DNA of 64,000 nucleotides, from contig NZ_CP026692.1 in the NCBI RefSeq assembly GCF_002949795.1, forward strand, positions 741,501-805,500, in the 5' to 3' direction. Below the pieces are notes generated by a model that was given only the letters and a program-made list of their open reading frames with translations, had not been told where the DNA came from and searched no databases. The position numbers and the translations under genes were made by a program. Shown piece after piece: positions 55,371 to 64,000 of this stretch (within the stretch, counting starts at the first letter, position 1; the number at the start of each line of letters is the position of its first letter). The stretch comes from Nostoc sp. 'Lobaria pulmonaria (5183) cyanobiont'. Its GTDB lineage: Bacteria; Cyanobacteriota; Cyanobacteriia; Cyanobacteriales; Nostocaceae.

Positions 55371-56531
55371 TTAAACCTTAATTTTGGCGAATAAAGACTC
55401 GTATTGTTTTATTGCTGATGGAGGTAAGGGGAGTAAAAATTCACTTTTATCGAAAACTTTGCGATCGCTCTGTAAAATGCTCCATAATGGTTCTTGGATA
55501 TCGGAAGCGGCAATATTTGTAGAAATTGGCGAATTACTTTTGGTCAGCACCGAAATTTGTTTAGCTGTGCTTGGTTGCCAACAAAAGTCAATCCATTGAT
55601 CTGATAAAGTACTCTTAGTAGTAATACCTGCGGGACGTACCCATAAATCTGCCCAGATTGCTGTTCCTGACTGGGGAATAACTGCGCCAAGTTGCGGATA
55701 ACGTCCTAGAACTGGCAATACATCGCTTGACCAACCAACCGCTAGCCAAGTGTCTCCCATAATTAAAGGTTCTAAGTAGTTATTGGAACTGTAGAACTTC
55801 ACCTGTTGGTTTAATGTCTGTAATTCCTTTTCCAAGTCTGGTACTTGGTCAAGATTCTCTGTATTATAAGATTTTCCTAGCTTCTTTAAGACTAAACCAA
55901 TAACTTCTCGTGGTTGATTAAGTAGGGAAATCTGCTGCTGCACTCCATCTCGCCACAAATCACTCCAATCTTTGGGGGTCCATCCCAATTTTCGCAACTT
56001 GTCACGGTTATAAACAATCACTGTACTACCCCACCGATAAGGCGCACCCCACACCTTCCCTTGAGTATCCAAGTTACCTTGGTCGTTGCGCGTTACCAGT
56101 TGTTTCCACCTTTGATCTAAAGCAGACCACTGCTTTAATTGGTTTCCTTGTACCTCTTGGAGTGGTTGAATCAGTTTCTGCTCAATAGCTGCTTTTAGCC
56201 AGTAATCTCCCAATGTCACTAGGTCTGCATCAGCTGTTTTTTGACCTTGCATAAAGGGTATAAAGCGTTTCCATCCCTGCTCATCAGTGGCTTTTGGTTT
56301 CTGCTGCCAATTTTGTAATTGCTGAAATAAACCTTGTATCTGCTCAACTGGAGCAAACTTTAACTGCACCTGTTGCTGCAAACCTTTGTGGAACTGATTA
56401 ACTACCTGACCAGGTATAGAACCTTTTAATAACTGTACTTTTAGTTGCGTCTGGTTGTTTCCACCACAGCCAAAAAGCAGTTGTGAAAGTGCCAGTGTGC
56501 TTGTACCTAGCAAAAAAGACCGTCGATCCAT
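55371..56531 (-). CDS. Extracellular solute-binding lipoprotein (polyamine/PotD-type)
   Basis: 386 residues with a Tat-like and lipoprotein signal: RRSFLLG at 3-9, lipobox LLFGC with Cys22. The mature part is a type II periplasmic binding protein: LKVQLLKGSIPGQVVNQFHK, TADADLVTLGDYWL, GAPYRWGSTVIVYNRDKLRK and DTWLAVGWSSDVLPVL, similar to PotD/spermidine-putrescine-type proteins. It should deliver a ligand to an ABC transporter, but no permease or ATPase is next to it. The ligand, polyamine or another small molecule, is unknown. Confidence 0.87.
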   Translation of the reverse strand: MDRRSFLLGTSTLALSQLLFGCGGNNQTQLKVQLLKGSIPGQVVNQFHKGLQQQVQLKFAPVEQIQGLFQQLQNWQQKPKATDEQGWKRFIPFMQGQKTADADLVTLGDYWLKAAIEQKLIQPLQEVQGNQLKQWSALDQRWKQLVTRNDQGNLDTQGKVWGAPYRWGSTVIVYNRDKLRKLGWTPKDWSDLWRDGVQQQISLLNQPREVIGLVLKKLGKSYNTENLDQVPDLEKELQTLNQQVKFYSSNNYLEPLIMGDTWLAVGWSSDVLPVLGRYPQLGAVIPQSGTAIWADLWVRPAGITTKSTLSDQWIDFCWQPSTAKQISVLTKSNSPISTNIAASDIQEPLWSILQSDRKVFDKSEFLLPLPPSAIKQYESLFAKIKV

Positions 56532-56887
56532 TGATTTTGGATTTTGAGATTTTTGATTATACCTAATATTAAGCAGAGATTCAGCAGTGGCTGACTAACT
56601 GAAAAAGTGGATCTGGAAAATTATCGGTATTTTTTCTTGATAATACGGTTAATTTTGAATATTTGACTCAAGTTAGCGATTTTTTGGCAAATTTCTACCT
56701 AAAGATTAATTTTTATCCATAAATTTACTTGGTGGTACTTATGATGAAACCTTACTTGTATTTAGAAGTAATGATTTAAATGTCACATTTCCACCAAAAA
56801 TTATCAATACTTAAATAATCCATAAGTATCGTTAAGGTTGGAAGTAAATTGAATAACATAAAGAAAATCTACGAATAAAGGTATTAA
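56532..56887. other. Gene-free region before the coiled-coil protein
   Basis: AT-rich; it must hold the promoters of the divergent genes at 56531 and 56888. No clear operator, repeat or terminator is seen. Confidence 0.4.
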
Positions 56888-57259
56888 ATGGAGCTATTAC
56901 AGCAGCAGATCCTGACTTTAAGCCAAAAGTTAGATGCCGTGTGCCAAGTAATTGAGCAGCTTGATGGTAAAGTCACTCAAACTTTCTCAGAGTGTTCTTT
57001 AGCGAATACACAAGCAAAGGATAATAGCCAACAAAATGGCGCGGCTGGAGGCTACCAGTTTAAAGGACGTAACAATTTAAATCCAGAAATGGAACACAAG
57101 GATGTGTTGACAGATGGCATTTATCTAGATATGCATCGTCAAAGTGGAGATAATATAACACCAGAAATTCAAATACAACGCCTGACAGCCCAATTAACAG
57201 CAGCGTACAATCGCATTGCTGCTTTAGAAGAACAATTACTTAGAGAGAGAATTCACTAA
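56888..57259 (+). CDS. Small coiled-coil protein of unknown function
   Basis: 123 residues. Helical heptads are seen at residues 2-35 (LLQQQILTLSQKLDAVCQVI) and 95-121 (QIQRLTAQLTAAYNRIAALE), joined by a polar linker with NNLNPEMEHKDVLTDGIY. There is no signal peptide. AAGG lies about 6 bp before the ATG. No family is recognised; it could be a small adaptor. Confidence 0.7.
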   Translation: MELLQQQILTLSQKLDAVCQVIEQLDGKVTQTFSECSLANTQAKDNSQQNGAAGGYQFKGRNNLNPEMEHKDVLTDGIYLDMHRQSGDNITPEIQIQRLTAQLTAAYNRIAALEEQLLRERIH

Positions 57260-57403
57260 ATTTAACCTGAAGTTCAACGAATTCAAAAAATAGATTGAGG
57301 TAGGTAAGACAAGCCTTTAGGTTCAATATCGGGTGATGGTTTTATGAGTATATACTTAGATACAAGTAAGTAATCCAGCCATCAAATTGATAAAAAAGTT
57401 AAA

Positions 57404-57435
57404 CACACTATTACATATCTTTACGTAATAGTGTG
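57404..57435 (+). other. Perfect 11-bp inverted repeat
   Basis: CACACTATTAC (57404-57414) pairs with GTAATAGTGTG (57425-57435). It lies 81 bp before the di-haem protein gene and 144 bp after the coiled-coil gene. There is no T tract, so an operator or leader structure is as likely as a terminator. Confidence 0.5.
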
Positions 57436-57516
57436 ATATATCTACCCATAGGTTTTTAGTAAATACCTCACTATGAAACAAAAAAAAACAACCCGAAGAC
57501 TGGTGTCGTTAGGGTA

Positions 57517-59568
57517 TTGTATGTTTCAAAAACCAAGATTTTTTTATTAATCTGCGTTTTTCTCATTAGCGTTTTTGGGATCTTGTTATCAAATTGGTTG
57601 ATGACAAGCCAGACAGCTTTCGCAAAAATTGACCTTTTACAACCTGCTCCCACTCAACCGTTAGGCTATTACGACTATTTCGGCAAACTGCTGAGTCCTC
57701 AAGAAGCATCACAACTAGTTGCAAATAAGGGACTCAATCCCAATAATCCCATTTCCTATCAACGGGTAGGGGCAGTTAAAATTACTAAGGGATTAATCGC
57801 CCAAGGTGAAGATATATTCTTAAACCGGAAGATTGGTGATACATTTGGTTTACAAGGGGTATTTGGTTTAGGGCAAGGCTTTAATGTTCTATCAAATGAA
57901 ATAGGTGCAGCGATCGCTAATTTGCACGGGCAATCAACGACAAACCTAAAAATTACCCTTCAGAAGGATTTAACCATTGGTAGTCGAACTTTCCCCAGAG
58001 GGACTGTTATTCCTACAGGTTTAAAAATTCCAAAGGGACAGAGTGTTGCACTAGGAACCACACCTAATGGTGGTAATATTACCTGTGCGCTTTGTCATGC
58101 AACTCTTTCTAGTGATGGCAAAACTCTTTCAGGAGTAGCGAATGGAGAACTAGCCATCCCTTTGTTCATTGCCTTATCATCAAATACAGCCGCAGGGTTT
58201 GCGCGGTTAAACTTCAATCCCCTAGATCCACAATATAAAGGCAATGGTAAGACTATTATTGACAGTAAAGGTCATAAGGTAGAATTACCCGATCCTGACA
58301 AGTTAGAAAAAGCCTTTGACGATGCTGTGCTAGATGTACCTTTCGGTCATTTCGAAAGTTCACCAGATGGCATTAGAGATAGTACTCAAATCCCCAGTCT
58401 CTTCACGTTTAAAAATCATCCTTATGCAGCATCAGGAGAAGGAGCCGCTGGCCCATTTGCTGGACTGAGCGCTCTTAATAATGGTGTTCACTCTTCAGAA
58501 ATTAATCTGTTGGCAGCTGCTCAACTCAGTGCAGATACTCTTGGTATTGACCCAGAGGTTTATATTGGTACATTTCTTCAAAACGCTGCCGTTAAGAGCC
58601 TACGTTTACCAGAAGGAATGATAGTAAAACCCTCAGAATGGCTGCGAGGGATAATTGCACCGAATCCTACACAAGCAGAATTAGAAGACCAAATTCCTGC
58701 CCCTGACACAGGAACTTACCCAAACCTACGACCCAGTTTGTTTACTTTAAACGGTTTGGTTTTCAGCCCAAATACTGGAAAGCCTGGTGATATTGCCAGC
58801 GGCTCCTTTTTATTTGCTAGCAACGCCATGTCTGCTTTTCAAAATAGCTTAGTACCACCTGCTAACCAAACTTCGGAAAACTGGCAAGCGTTGAACAGCA
58901 ATTCTGTTAAGCGTGGCGCAAAAGTTTTTGAGAAAGCTAATTGTGCAACTTGCCATATTCCACCCTTCTTCACTGACAACAAAATTCATCCACTTGATGA
59001 AATTCGTACTAACCCAGCCCGTGCTGAGTCTCACTTAGCGCTGAATAAATTGTTAGTACCACCTAAGCTATACACTTTTAACACTCCCGTTCCCATACCT
59101 GCTAAGGCTGAAGTGCTGGATGTACCAACGCAGGATATCTCCGATACTCCCACAACTCTACCCAAAGGTATATTGCCAAAAGGCGGTTACAAAACTACTA
59201 CATTACGTGGTCTTTATGTAAGCGCCCCATATTTGCACGATGGTGGTGCAGCAGTACGGGCAGGAAGCCTGAAATTTGACTCAAATGGTAGTTTCACCGT
59301 TGTTAACAAGAGTGGCTTAGGGCTATCTGGGACTCTCAGTCAAGGTATACCTGCCGATCCTGCTAGCAGCTTACGTGCCTTGGTCGATCGCGATCTTCGT
59401 GCCTTAGTTGTGAAAGCTAACAAAGCTAACCCTGCTTTAGTGCGTAGTAACCTTGATGGCACAGGTCATTACTTCTACGTAGATAGACAGTCTGGGTTTA
59501 ATTCCAACCAGCAAGCAGACCTGATTAATTTCTTGCTGGCACTTGATGACAATCCTGGAAGTTTTTAA
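57517..59568 (+). CDS. Exported di-haem c-type cytochrome (peroxidase/DHOR-like)
   Basis: 683 residues with an N-terminal signal or anchor (residues 8-36, FLLICVFLISVFGILLSNWL, then TSQTAFA). Two haem-binding motifs: Cys190-A-L-Cys193-His194 and Cys476-A-T-Cys479-His480. KTTTLRGLYVSAPYLHDGGA near 566 is typical of the di-haem cytochrome c peroxidase/MauG superfamily. The enzyme probably oxidises an exported substrate or reduces peroxide. The start codon TTG 57517 is the only in-frame candidate close to the signal; the ribosome binding site is unclear. Confidence 0.85.
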   Translation: MYVSKTKIFLLICVFLISVFGILLSNWLMTSQTAFAKIDLLQPAPTQPLGYYDYFGKLLSPQEASQLVANKGLNPNNPISYQRVGAVKITKGLIAQGEDIFLNRKIGDTFGLQGVFGLGQGFNVLSNEIGAAIANLHGQSTTNLKITLQKDLTIGSRTFPRGTVIPTGLKIPKGQSVALGTTPNGGNITCALCHATLSSDGKTLSGVANGELAIPLFIALSSNTAAGFARLNFNPLDPQYKGNGKTIIDSKGHKVELPDPDKLEKAFDDAVLDVPFGHFESSPDGIRDSTQIPSLFTFKNHPYAASGEGAAGPFAGLSALNNGVHSSEINLLAAAQLSADTLGIDPEVYIGTFLQNAAVKSLRLPEGMIVKPSEWLRGIIAPNPTQAELEDQIPAPDTGTYPNLRPSLFTLNGLVFSPNTGKPGDIASGSFLFASNAMSAFQNSLVPPANQTSENWQALNSNSVKRGAKVFEKANCATCHIPPFFTDNKIHPLDEIRTNPARAESHLALNKLLVPPKLYTFNTPVPIPAKAEVLDVPTQDISDTPTTLPKGILPKGGYKTTTLRGLYVSAPYLHDGGAAVRAGSLKFDSNGSFTVVNKSGLGLSGTLSQGIPADPASSLRALVDRDLRALVVKANKANPALVRSNLDGTGHYFYVDRQSGFNSNQQADLINFLLALDDNPGSF

Positions 59569-59593
59569 TCAAGCTACGGTTGATATCATATCC

Positions 59594-59648
59594 TAATACC
59601 AAGTTGTCTAGTGATACATCATGAAGGCGACTTGGTATTACTTTAAGT
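59594..59648 (+). terminator. Candidate terminator after the di-haem gene
   Basis: TAATACCAAGT (59594-59604) pairs perfectly with ACTTGGTATTA (59630-59640) around a 25-base loop; CTTTAAG follows. The T run is weak, so it may be a repeat element instead. Confidence 0.4.
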
Positions 59649-59791
59649 AAGAGGAAGATGGCAGGCATAACGCAATCTAGATCGGAAATGCACTGTAAAC
59701 CTTACAGATAGATATAGGACTCCGATTTGATTTTTGAAAATATACTGAGACTGAAAAGCGCGTTTTATCAGGGTTTCATTTGAAATCTTGT

Positions 59792-60394
59792 TCAGAAATC
59801 AGACAGGAGTTTTATACCTTTATGAGGCTGCTTCTGGGAAGCTAGTGCTTGCTTTCGCTTTGTCCACCAGCCAAAACCAAGAGCAACCAATGAGCCACTT
59901 ACTGTGTAGGGTTCGGGAACAGGACGTGGAGTGACAACACTAAAGCTGCCATAATCTACGTTGCTTGAAAGCTCTGAATAACCTTCATCCAAACTACTGT
60001 AAAATACGTTAACGTTGCCATTTCCGTCTTCCCCGCTTCCAGAAACCAGGTAAGAAAAACCGTTCTTGGTTAGCAGCGGCGTACTTGTATTTAAAAAATT
60101 ATCATTGATTCCGTATATACCTGGTGAAAGTAGCCCGATGATTGTCTCAGTAATTCCTTGGGCTGTCCTTGTTCCCGTTATTCCTGTGATTGTGTAATTG
60201 TTTTTTATCGGATCTAGATCGGTGGTTGTAAGGGTGCCGCTAGCAGAAATCGCTGTACCATTTGGTTGATAACTGGGAAAAGAGTACTGAAAATCAAATA
60301 GTTGTACAGCTTGGACTGGAGAAGATGCACCGACATAAGTGATACCTATAACAGCACTGACGGTAGCAATACCAAGATTTATGACTAATTCCAT
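59792..60394 (-). CDS. PEP-CTERM-anchored exported protein
   Basis: 200 residues from ATG 60394: signal peptide (NLGIATVSAVIGITYVGASS, ending SPVQA), a beta-rich mature region with GTLTTTDLDPIKNNYTITGI and SYLVSGSGEDGNGN, and a PEP-CTERM tail VPEPYTVSGSLVALGFGWWTKRKQ followed by a longer basic end than usual (about 20 residues). PEP-CTERM proteins are processed by exosortase and linked to exopolysaccharide. AGGAG 9 bp before 60394 decides this start; the frame continues to 60466 without it. Confidence 0.85.
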   Translation of the reverse strand: MELVINLGIATVSAVIGITYVGASSPVQAVQLFDFQYSFPSYQPNGTAISASGTLTTTDLDPIKNNYTITGITGTRTAQGITETIIGLLSPGIYGINDNFLNTSTPLLTKNGFSYLVSGSGEDGNGNVNVFYSSLDEGYSELSSNVDYGSFSVVTPRPVPEPYTVSGSLVALGFGWWTKRKQALASQKQPHKGIKLLSDF

Positions 60395-60655
60395 CAGATA
60401 ATTCTCCTGAAAAACTAGAAGGTAAAGAAAGTTGTATATAGCAATCCTATTTGATTTGCTCTCCACTTAAAGGCTCAGAACCCCTAACTTCTTCAAGAAG
60501 TTGAGGTTCTTTTTGTTCATAACTCCTGCACGGATTACTATAGTTCAAATTGCTATAAAGACGATCTTACGTACAGACACGCAGAAAAGACCTCTCCCTG
60601 GTTTCACTACGTAAAATTGCCCCTCTCCGACTTGCAGAAAGACAGATTTTAATCT

Positions 60656-61852
60656 TTAATTCAAGGCAATACTTAGCTGTTCAAGTTGGGCTTCAATGGC
60701 TGCCAAAAGTTGGTATTGCTGCCAATCTTGGCTAAGATGGGCGGCTATGCAAGCGGCTCCAGCACCCATACCTTCTTTGACAAAGCCCTGCTCATAGGCT
60801 CTCAGTTGGGGATAATGAGAATCAGCAAAGCTTAGATGAGTTGCTAATAGAGAAGGGGTTTCTCCACTCGGAGTTAAGCTGTTTTTTCCTAAGTTAAGGG
60901 CTAAGTCAACTGTAGCGCCAGTAGGATCTTCAGCCACCCAGCGGGTTGTGCCTACAACTACTGCTTTTGGTTGCCATGATAAGGCGTAAGCTTGAGCGAT
61001 CGCACTCATCAACGCATAAACAGCCAACATTTGCGTCCCTCCAGCCATCATCACACCACAACTACGGCTAGCAGCGATCGCCATTCCAGCTACCACCACT
61101 TGCATCGGATCGCCCACAGCAGCTACGAGTTCTAGGGGATCTACAAAATTTGGGATTTGAGATTGGAATATCTCATCCTGCTCCCTGCCCCCTGCTCCCT
61201 GCCCCCTGCTCCCCTTCATCTTCTCCAGCCCCGTTTGCACTAGTGCCCACTTTTGTGCGTGGTTACAAACAGGGTGGCTACTGTTAACTTTTCCGGCAGC
61301 ATCTATACCTAAACCAGTTAAGATTGCCAGGGCAGTTGTAGTACCTCCGACGACGCACTCACCGACAATCAGATACCCCTGTTGGATATTGGCAGCTAGG
61401 TGTTCTCCCCAAAGTAGCCCTTGTTCAAACAAGTGATGTACTGTTGTAATTTCCATCGCAGCACCTCCACTTAAACACTTAGCAGGAGCGCCACCCAAAT
61501 CAATTACTGGCACAGCAGGAGGCTGTGGTAAACCAGCATTAAATAAATGAACTGGTATCTTTAATGACTCAAAAACAGCGCGAGAAATCAGCACAGGTGA
61601 AGCCCCAGCCGCTAATGGTGGTAAGGGATATTGGGCTTTATGTTCTGGGCCGTAATACAAAAACTCAGCATCGGCACAAGCAGTATATTTTCGATCCTCT
61701 GGAGTGCGACCAGCTGCTGAAATCCCTGGAATTAAACCAGTTTCAGTAAATCCTAAAACACAAGCAAATACGGGTAGACAACCACGATACCTTCGCAGCC
61801 ATTGTTCACCCTGTTCTTTTTGGGTATAAATACTAATTTGGGAATTAGGCAT
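60656..61852 (-). CDS. CobT-like nicotinate-nucleotide phosphoribosyltransferase family protein
   Basis: 398 residues of the cyanobacterial/archaeal CobT-like family (TIGR00303-type). Family patterns: FACVLGFTETGLIPGISAAG, VPVIDLGGAPAKCLSGGAAM, GECVVGGTTTALAILTGLG and GVMMAGGTQMLAVYALM. It would make the lower ligand nucleotide of cobamides, or a related role. At residues about 213-232 (GSRGQGAGGREQDE) the sequence is encoded by a CCCTGCT/CCCTGCC heptamer repeat at 61178-61214, an in-frame insertion. It is the third gene of a crp-DUF2232-cobT set. Confidence 0.85.
   Translation of the reverse strand: MPNSQISIYTQKEQGEQWLRRYRGCLPVFACVLGFTETGLIPGISAAGRTPEDRKYTACADAEFLYYGPEHKAQYPLPPLAAGASPVLISRAVFESLKIPVHLFNAGLPQPPAVPVIDLGGAPAKCLSGGAAMEITTVHHLFEQGLLWGEHLAANIQQGYLIVGECVVGGTTTALAILTGLGIDAAGKVNSSHPVCNHAQKWALVQTGLEKMKGSRGQGAGGREQDEIFQSQIPNFVDPLELVAAVGDPMQVVVAGMAIAASRSCGVMMAGGTQMLAVYALMSAIAQAYALSWQPKAVVVGTTRWVAEDPTGATVDLALNLGKNSLTPSGETPSLLATHLSFADSHYPQLRAYEQGFVKEGMGAGAACIAAHLSQDWQQYQLLAAIEAQLEQLSIALN
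61178..61214. repeat. Heptamer repeat inside the cobT-like gene
   Basis: CCCTGCT and CCCTGCC alternate for five units, ending CCCC. The repeat is in the coding sequence and is translated without breaking the frame. Confidence 0.85.
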
Positions 61853-61922
61853 AGGGCATTGGTTATTAGTTAGGACTCATCATTTAACCAATGACAAATA
61901 ACAAATGACAAATGACTAATAA

Positions 61923-62672
61923 TTATCCTTCATAATCCATGAGAACTTGTACCCAGTGTGGTGGGCGGGGAATGGGGTTGCCCAGGCGGTCAAAAAGCAA
62001 CCATGCTGCCAGGTGTACCACAAAAAGGTAGATAAAGTTGTTGAGTATAATTAAGGCGATCGCTCCCACTTGAATCAAAAATACACTGGGACTCGCCAAC
62101 AAACTCAAGTTAAAAAATACCCACTCAATGAACTCAGTTACCTGGGTAATCACATAAATCCACAAGTCTTCACCTGACAAAACAGACAGCAACCACAGGC
62201 GAAAAAAGACTCCTAAAGTACCTAATAGCGTACCCAATGTGATAGAAACAATCCAGGGAACACGACGACGACACCACGTAGCGCCCAAAAGCACGCCCAT
62301 AAACCCGTAGGGCATGACAAACAGTAAACTGCGGGCTGGCCCCATCAATACCGTCAGCAGTAACCCAGAGGTGAGTGCTGCCATCCATGCCGCACGTTTG
62401 CCCCAACGCAGATAAACTAGAGCGATCGGCACTGGAAAAAATATCCGCAAAACTGGGCCCAAAGGAAAGTAAAAATTAATAAACCAAATTAAGCTAGCAG
62501 TACTGGCTAAAAATGCCGTTTCCACCATCCTCAAGGGCGCATCAGCTTTGATTTGAGGGGGCATTAACTGCTGTTCTTTATCTAACCAATGATTCTGAGG
62601 AGTTGGAGATTCAGAAGATGGATCTTCCTCCGGTTCATCTGGGAGAGAATCTAAAATACTCATATCTGACAA
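61923..62672 (-). CDS. DUF2232 family membrane protein
   Basis: 249 residues: a 45-residue acidic cytoplasmic N-terminus, then about six membrane helices (from residue 50), of the DUF2232 type common in cyanobacteria (AAWMAALTSGLLLTVLMGPA, YGFMGVLLGATW). Function unknown; proteins of this family are often predicted as transporter-like S components. It begins 4 bp after the crp-like gene stop, so the two are co-translated. The C-terminus ends with GNPIPRPPHW. Confidence 0.82.
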   Translation of the reverse strand: MSDMSILDSLPDEPEEDPSSESPTPQNHWLDKEQQLMPPQIKADAPLRMVETAFLASTASLIWFINFYFPLGPVLRIFFPVPIALVYLRWGKRAAWMAALTSGLLLTVLMGPARSLLFVMPYGFMGVLLGATWCRRRVPWIVSITLGTLLGTLGVFFRLWLLSVLSGEDLWIYVITQVTEFIEWVFFNLSLLASPSVFLIQVGAIALIILNNFIYLFVVHLAAWLLFDRLGNPIPRPPHWVQVLMDYEG

Positions 62673-62676
62673 GTTT

Positions 62677-63378
62677 TTAAACGATCATTCTTTCTAAAGC
62701 TGACAAATCGGGAATACAAATAGTGTCTTGATCCCGTTTAATCAAGCCTTTTTTTTCTAGCCTTGTCAATACTCGTGTCACCGTTTCCCGCGCCAGTCCG
62801 CTCAAACTACTCAATTCCCGATGAGGTAAATTGGGGATTTCGGTTCCGGTTTGCCCTTTTTTTCCCTGTCCTTCTGCCAAAAATAACAACGTATCTGCCA
62901 CCCTTGACTGGCTATCAGATTCCCGCAACCGCAATCGGCGATTTACTTGCCGCAAACGTCGTGCCATTAGTTGCGCCAATCGAACTCCCGCCAAGGGTTC
63001 TATCTGAAGTAATTTGACAAAATCCTGAGCAGGCATACTACCAATTACCGTTGGGGCTAAGGTAATCACATCCGTGGATCGAGGTGCTTCATCTAGCGCC
63101 GCCATTTCACCAAACAATTCACCTTTGCCAATAATATTCAGCGTTACCTCTTTTCCTTCCAGATTGTAGGTGCGAATTTTTACCCATCCGTCCATAATAA
63201 AATACACAGAACCACCCCAGTCATTTTCCAGTAGAATCACCTGATTGGCTGGGTGAGTGCGGGTAACGAGATGGGTGAGGGCTGATTCCACAGCAGTTTC
63301 TGGCAACCCTTGAAAAAAGGGAGCGGAGGTGATCATCCAGGAATTAGCCTGTGCTTGCAAGCTATATCGATCTTCCAT
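62677..63378 (-). CDS. Crp/Fnr family transcription regulator
   Basis: 233 residues: cNMP-binding beta-roll (residues 15-135; GWVKIRTYNLEGKEVTLNII, GELFGEMAALDEAPRSTDVI with the PBC Arg pattern of cAMP receptor proteins), hinge helix, and a C-terminal HTH (HRELSSLSGLARETVTRVLT, residues 186-205). It resembles cyanobacterial cAMP receptor proteins of the SyCRP1/AnCrpA type; the FGEMA/PRST motif supports cAMP binding. It is first in an operon with a DUF2232 and the CobT-like gene, 4 bp before the former. Confidence 0.88.
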   Translation of the reverse strand: MEDRYSLQAQANSWMITSAPFFQGLPETAVESALTHLVTRTHPANQVILLENDWGGSVYFIMDGWVKIRTYNLEGKEVTLNIIGKGELFGEMAALDEAPRSTDVITLAPTVIGSMPAQDFVKLLQIEPLAGVRLAQLMARRLRQVNRRLRLRESDSQSRVADTLLFLAEGQGKKGQTGTEIPNLPHRELSSLSGLARETVTRVLTRLEKKGLIKRDQDTICIPDLSALERMIV

Positions 63379-64000
63379 TACGACATCTTTAATTCAAGCT
63401 GCTATGTACACACAAAAAACAGGAGCGCCATTTGTAGCCTAAGCTATCATTGCACAGCTCCCTTTCAAAGAAAAAACTAAACTATGCTACACAAGAAAGC
63501 GACAAGAAGTTTTTCTAAATAATCTTTACCTATAAGTTTAAACGGAGTAAAAGTTTTGCAAAAAGTAGTTGATAGCCGGCGGTTATATTGCTTAGGGCTA
63601 GCTGCACTGCAAACTTGATTAGTTATGAATATAGGCAAACAACATTAATGATACTAAAGGGAGTAAATTATTGCTCAGGTATTTTAGCGATTTTCAAAAA
63701 TAGGCAACCAATGACCTGCAAAATTAAGCTTTTCGAGCAAAGGCTGTCTGAAGAGGACAAGGAGAGGGGGAGACAAGGAGATGGGGGACAAAGAGAAACT
63801 TTTTTCCTTGTTTTCTTGGATGATTGAAGATTGCCACGACTCCCAGTAATCCATAACATAATGACAGTCACAAGTCCAAGCAGCGGCTTTTGCCACTCAA
63901 AACTTCTCCTATGGTCGACCCTGCGCACAGCAAGATCCCCATAGGGATGCAGTGATTGTAAAGTAATTGTCACATTAGTTGACATAGATTTATACATAAG
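63379..64000. other. Right-edge gap without a confident gene
   Basis: It must hold the crp-like promoter. Between 63750 and 63810 a GGAGAGGGGGAGACAAGGAG repeat occurs, which opens frames on both strands. Open frames at 63588-63827 and 63668-63997 both cross it and match no family. The last 170 bp contain no gene I can support. Confidence 0.45.

Noticed and set aside
63588..63997. Two proteins at the right edge
   Set aside because: Both run through a purine-rich repeat near 63750-63810, which opens frames on both strands.

Overview
The window is chromosomal DNA of a filamentous, Nostoc-like (probably heterocyst-forming) cyanobacterium. The evidence is the abundance of the HIP1 octamer GCGATCGC in and between genes, short heptamer tandem repeats (STRR type) in many intergenic gaps, cyanobacterial versions of IspH, DnaG and a CobT-like protein, a PEP-CTERM protein, and an alternative respiratory terminal oxidase (ARTO, Cox3-like) operon with the gene order I recall from heterocystous strains. 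No rRNA, tRNA or CRISPR array was recognised.

Layout. 0-9.5 kb is an accessory stretch: two 21-bp tandem arrays, each just upstream of a Tat-exported oxidoreductase (aldo/keto reductase; Gfo/Idh/MocA), a DJ-1/PfpI protein, a DUF4142 lipoprotein, a flavin-reductase-like protein, an XdhC/MocA-like pair, and at least four decayed genes (hydroxyisobutyrate dehydrogenase-like, MFS exporter, IS transposase, PstB-like ATPase). 9.5-18 kb is redox and sugar-acid metabolism: a GMC oxidoreductase with a Rieske/FAD reductase, an SDR, an SMP-30 lactonase with a DoxX protein, a peptidoglycan-binding protein and a double VOC protein. 18-24.5 kb on the minus strand holds the ARTO operon (two DUF2231 membrane proteins, coxB, coxA, coxC, a small membrane protein) followed by an NDH-2. 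Diverging from it, 25.2-32.5 kb on the plus strand has an SDR, a glycogen-debranching-type glucosidase, a CDF transporter, a GH15 glucoamylase, a cupin and a 50-residue membrane protein. 33-44.6 kb holds ispH, an SGNH hydrolase, an ammonium transporter with a candidate NtcA site, a YnfA protein, a 1558-residue hybrid histidine kinase and an acyl-CoA synthetase. 45-50 kb has two glycosyltransferases, a TPR protein and two convergent gene remnants. 50-64 kb holds an amidase-like wall protein, dnaG, a methyltransferase, a solute-binding lipoprotein, a di-haem cytochrome, a PEP-CTERM protein and a crp / DUF2232 / cobT-like operon.

How the genes may work together. The strongest functional unit is the ARTO operon. 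Its CoxB has lost both Cys and one His of the CuA site and its CoxA has the YSHPAV motif, which fits a quinol oxidase. With the NDH-2 it could form a two-enzyme NADH-plastoquinone-O2 chain. The divergent glucan-degrading genes plus the sugar dehydrogenase, GMC and lactonase genes suggest, as inference only, a non-phosphorylating sugar oxidation route feeding this chain. The other notable signals are the paired 21-bp arrays, an amidase domain lacking two active-site residues, several small inverted-repeat elements, and scattered remnants of one transporter family.
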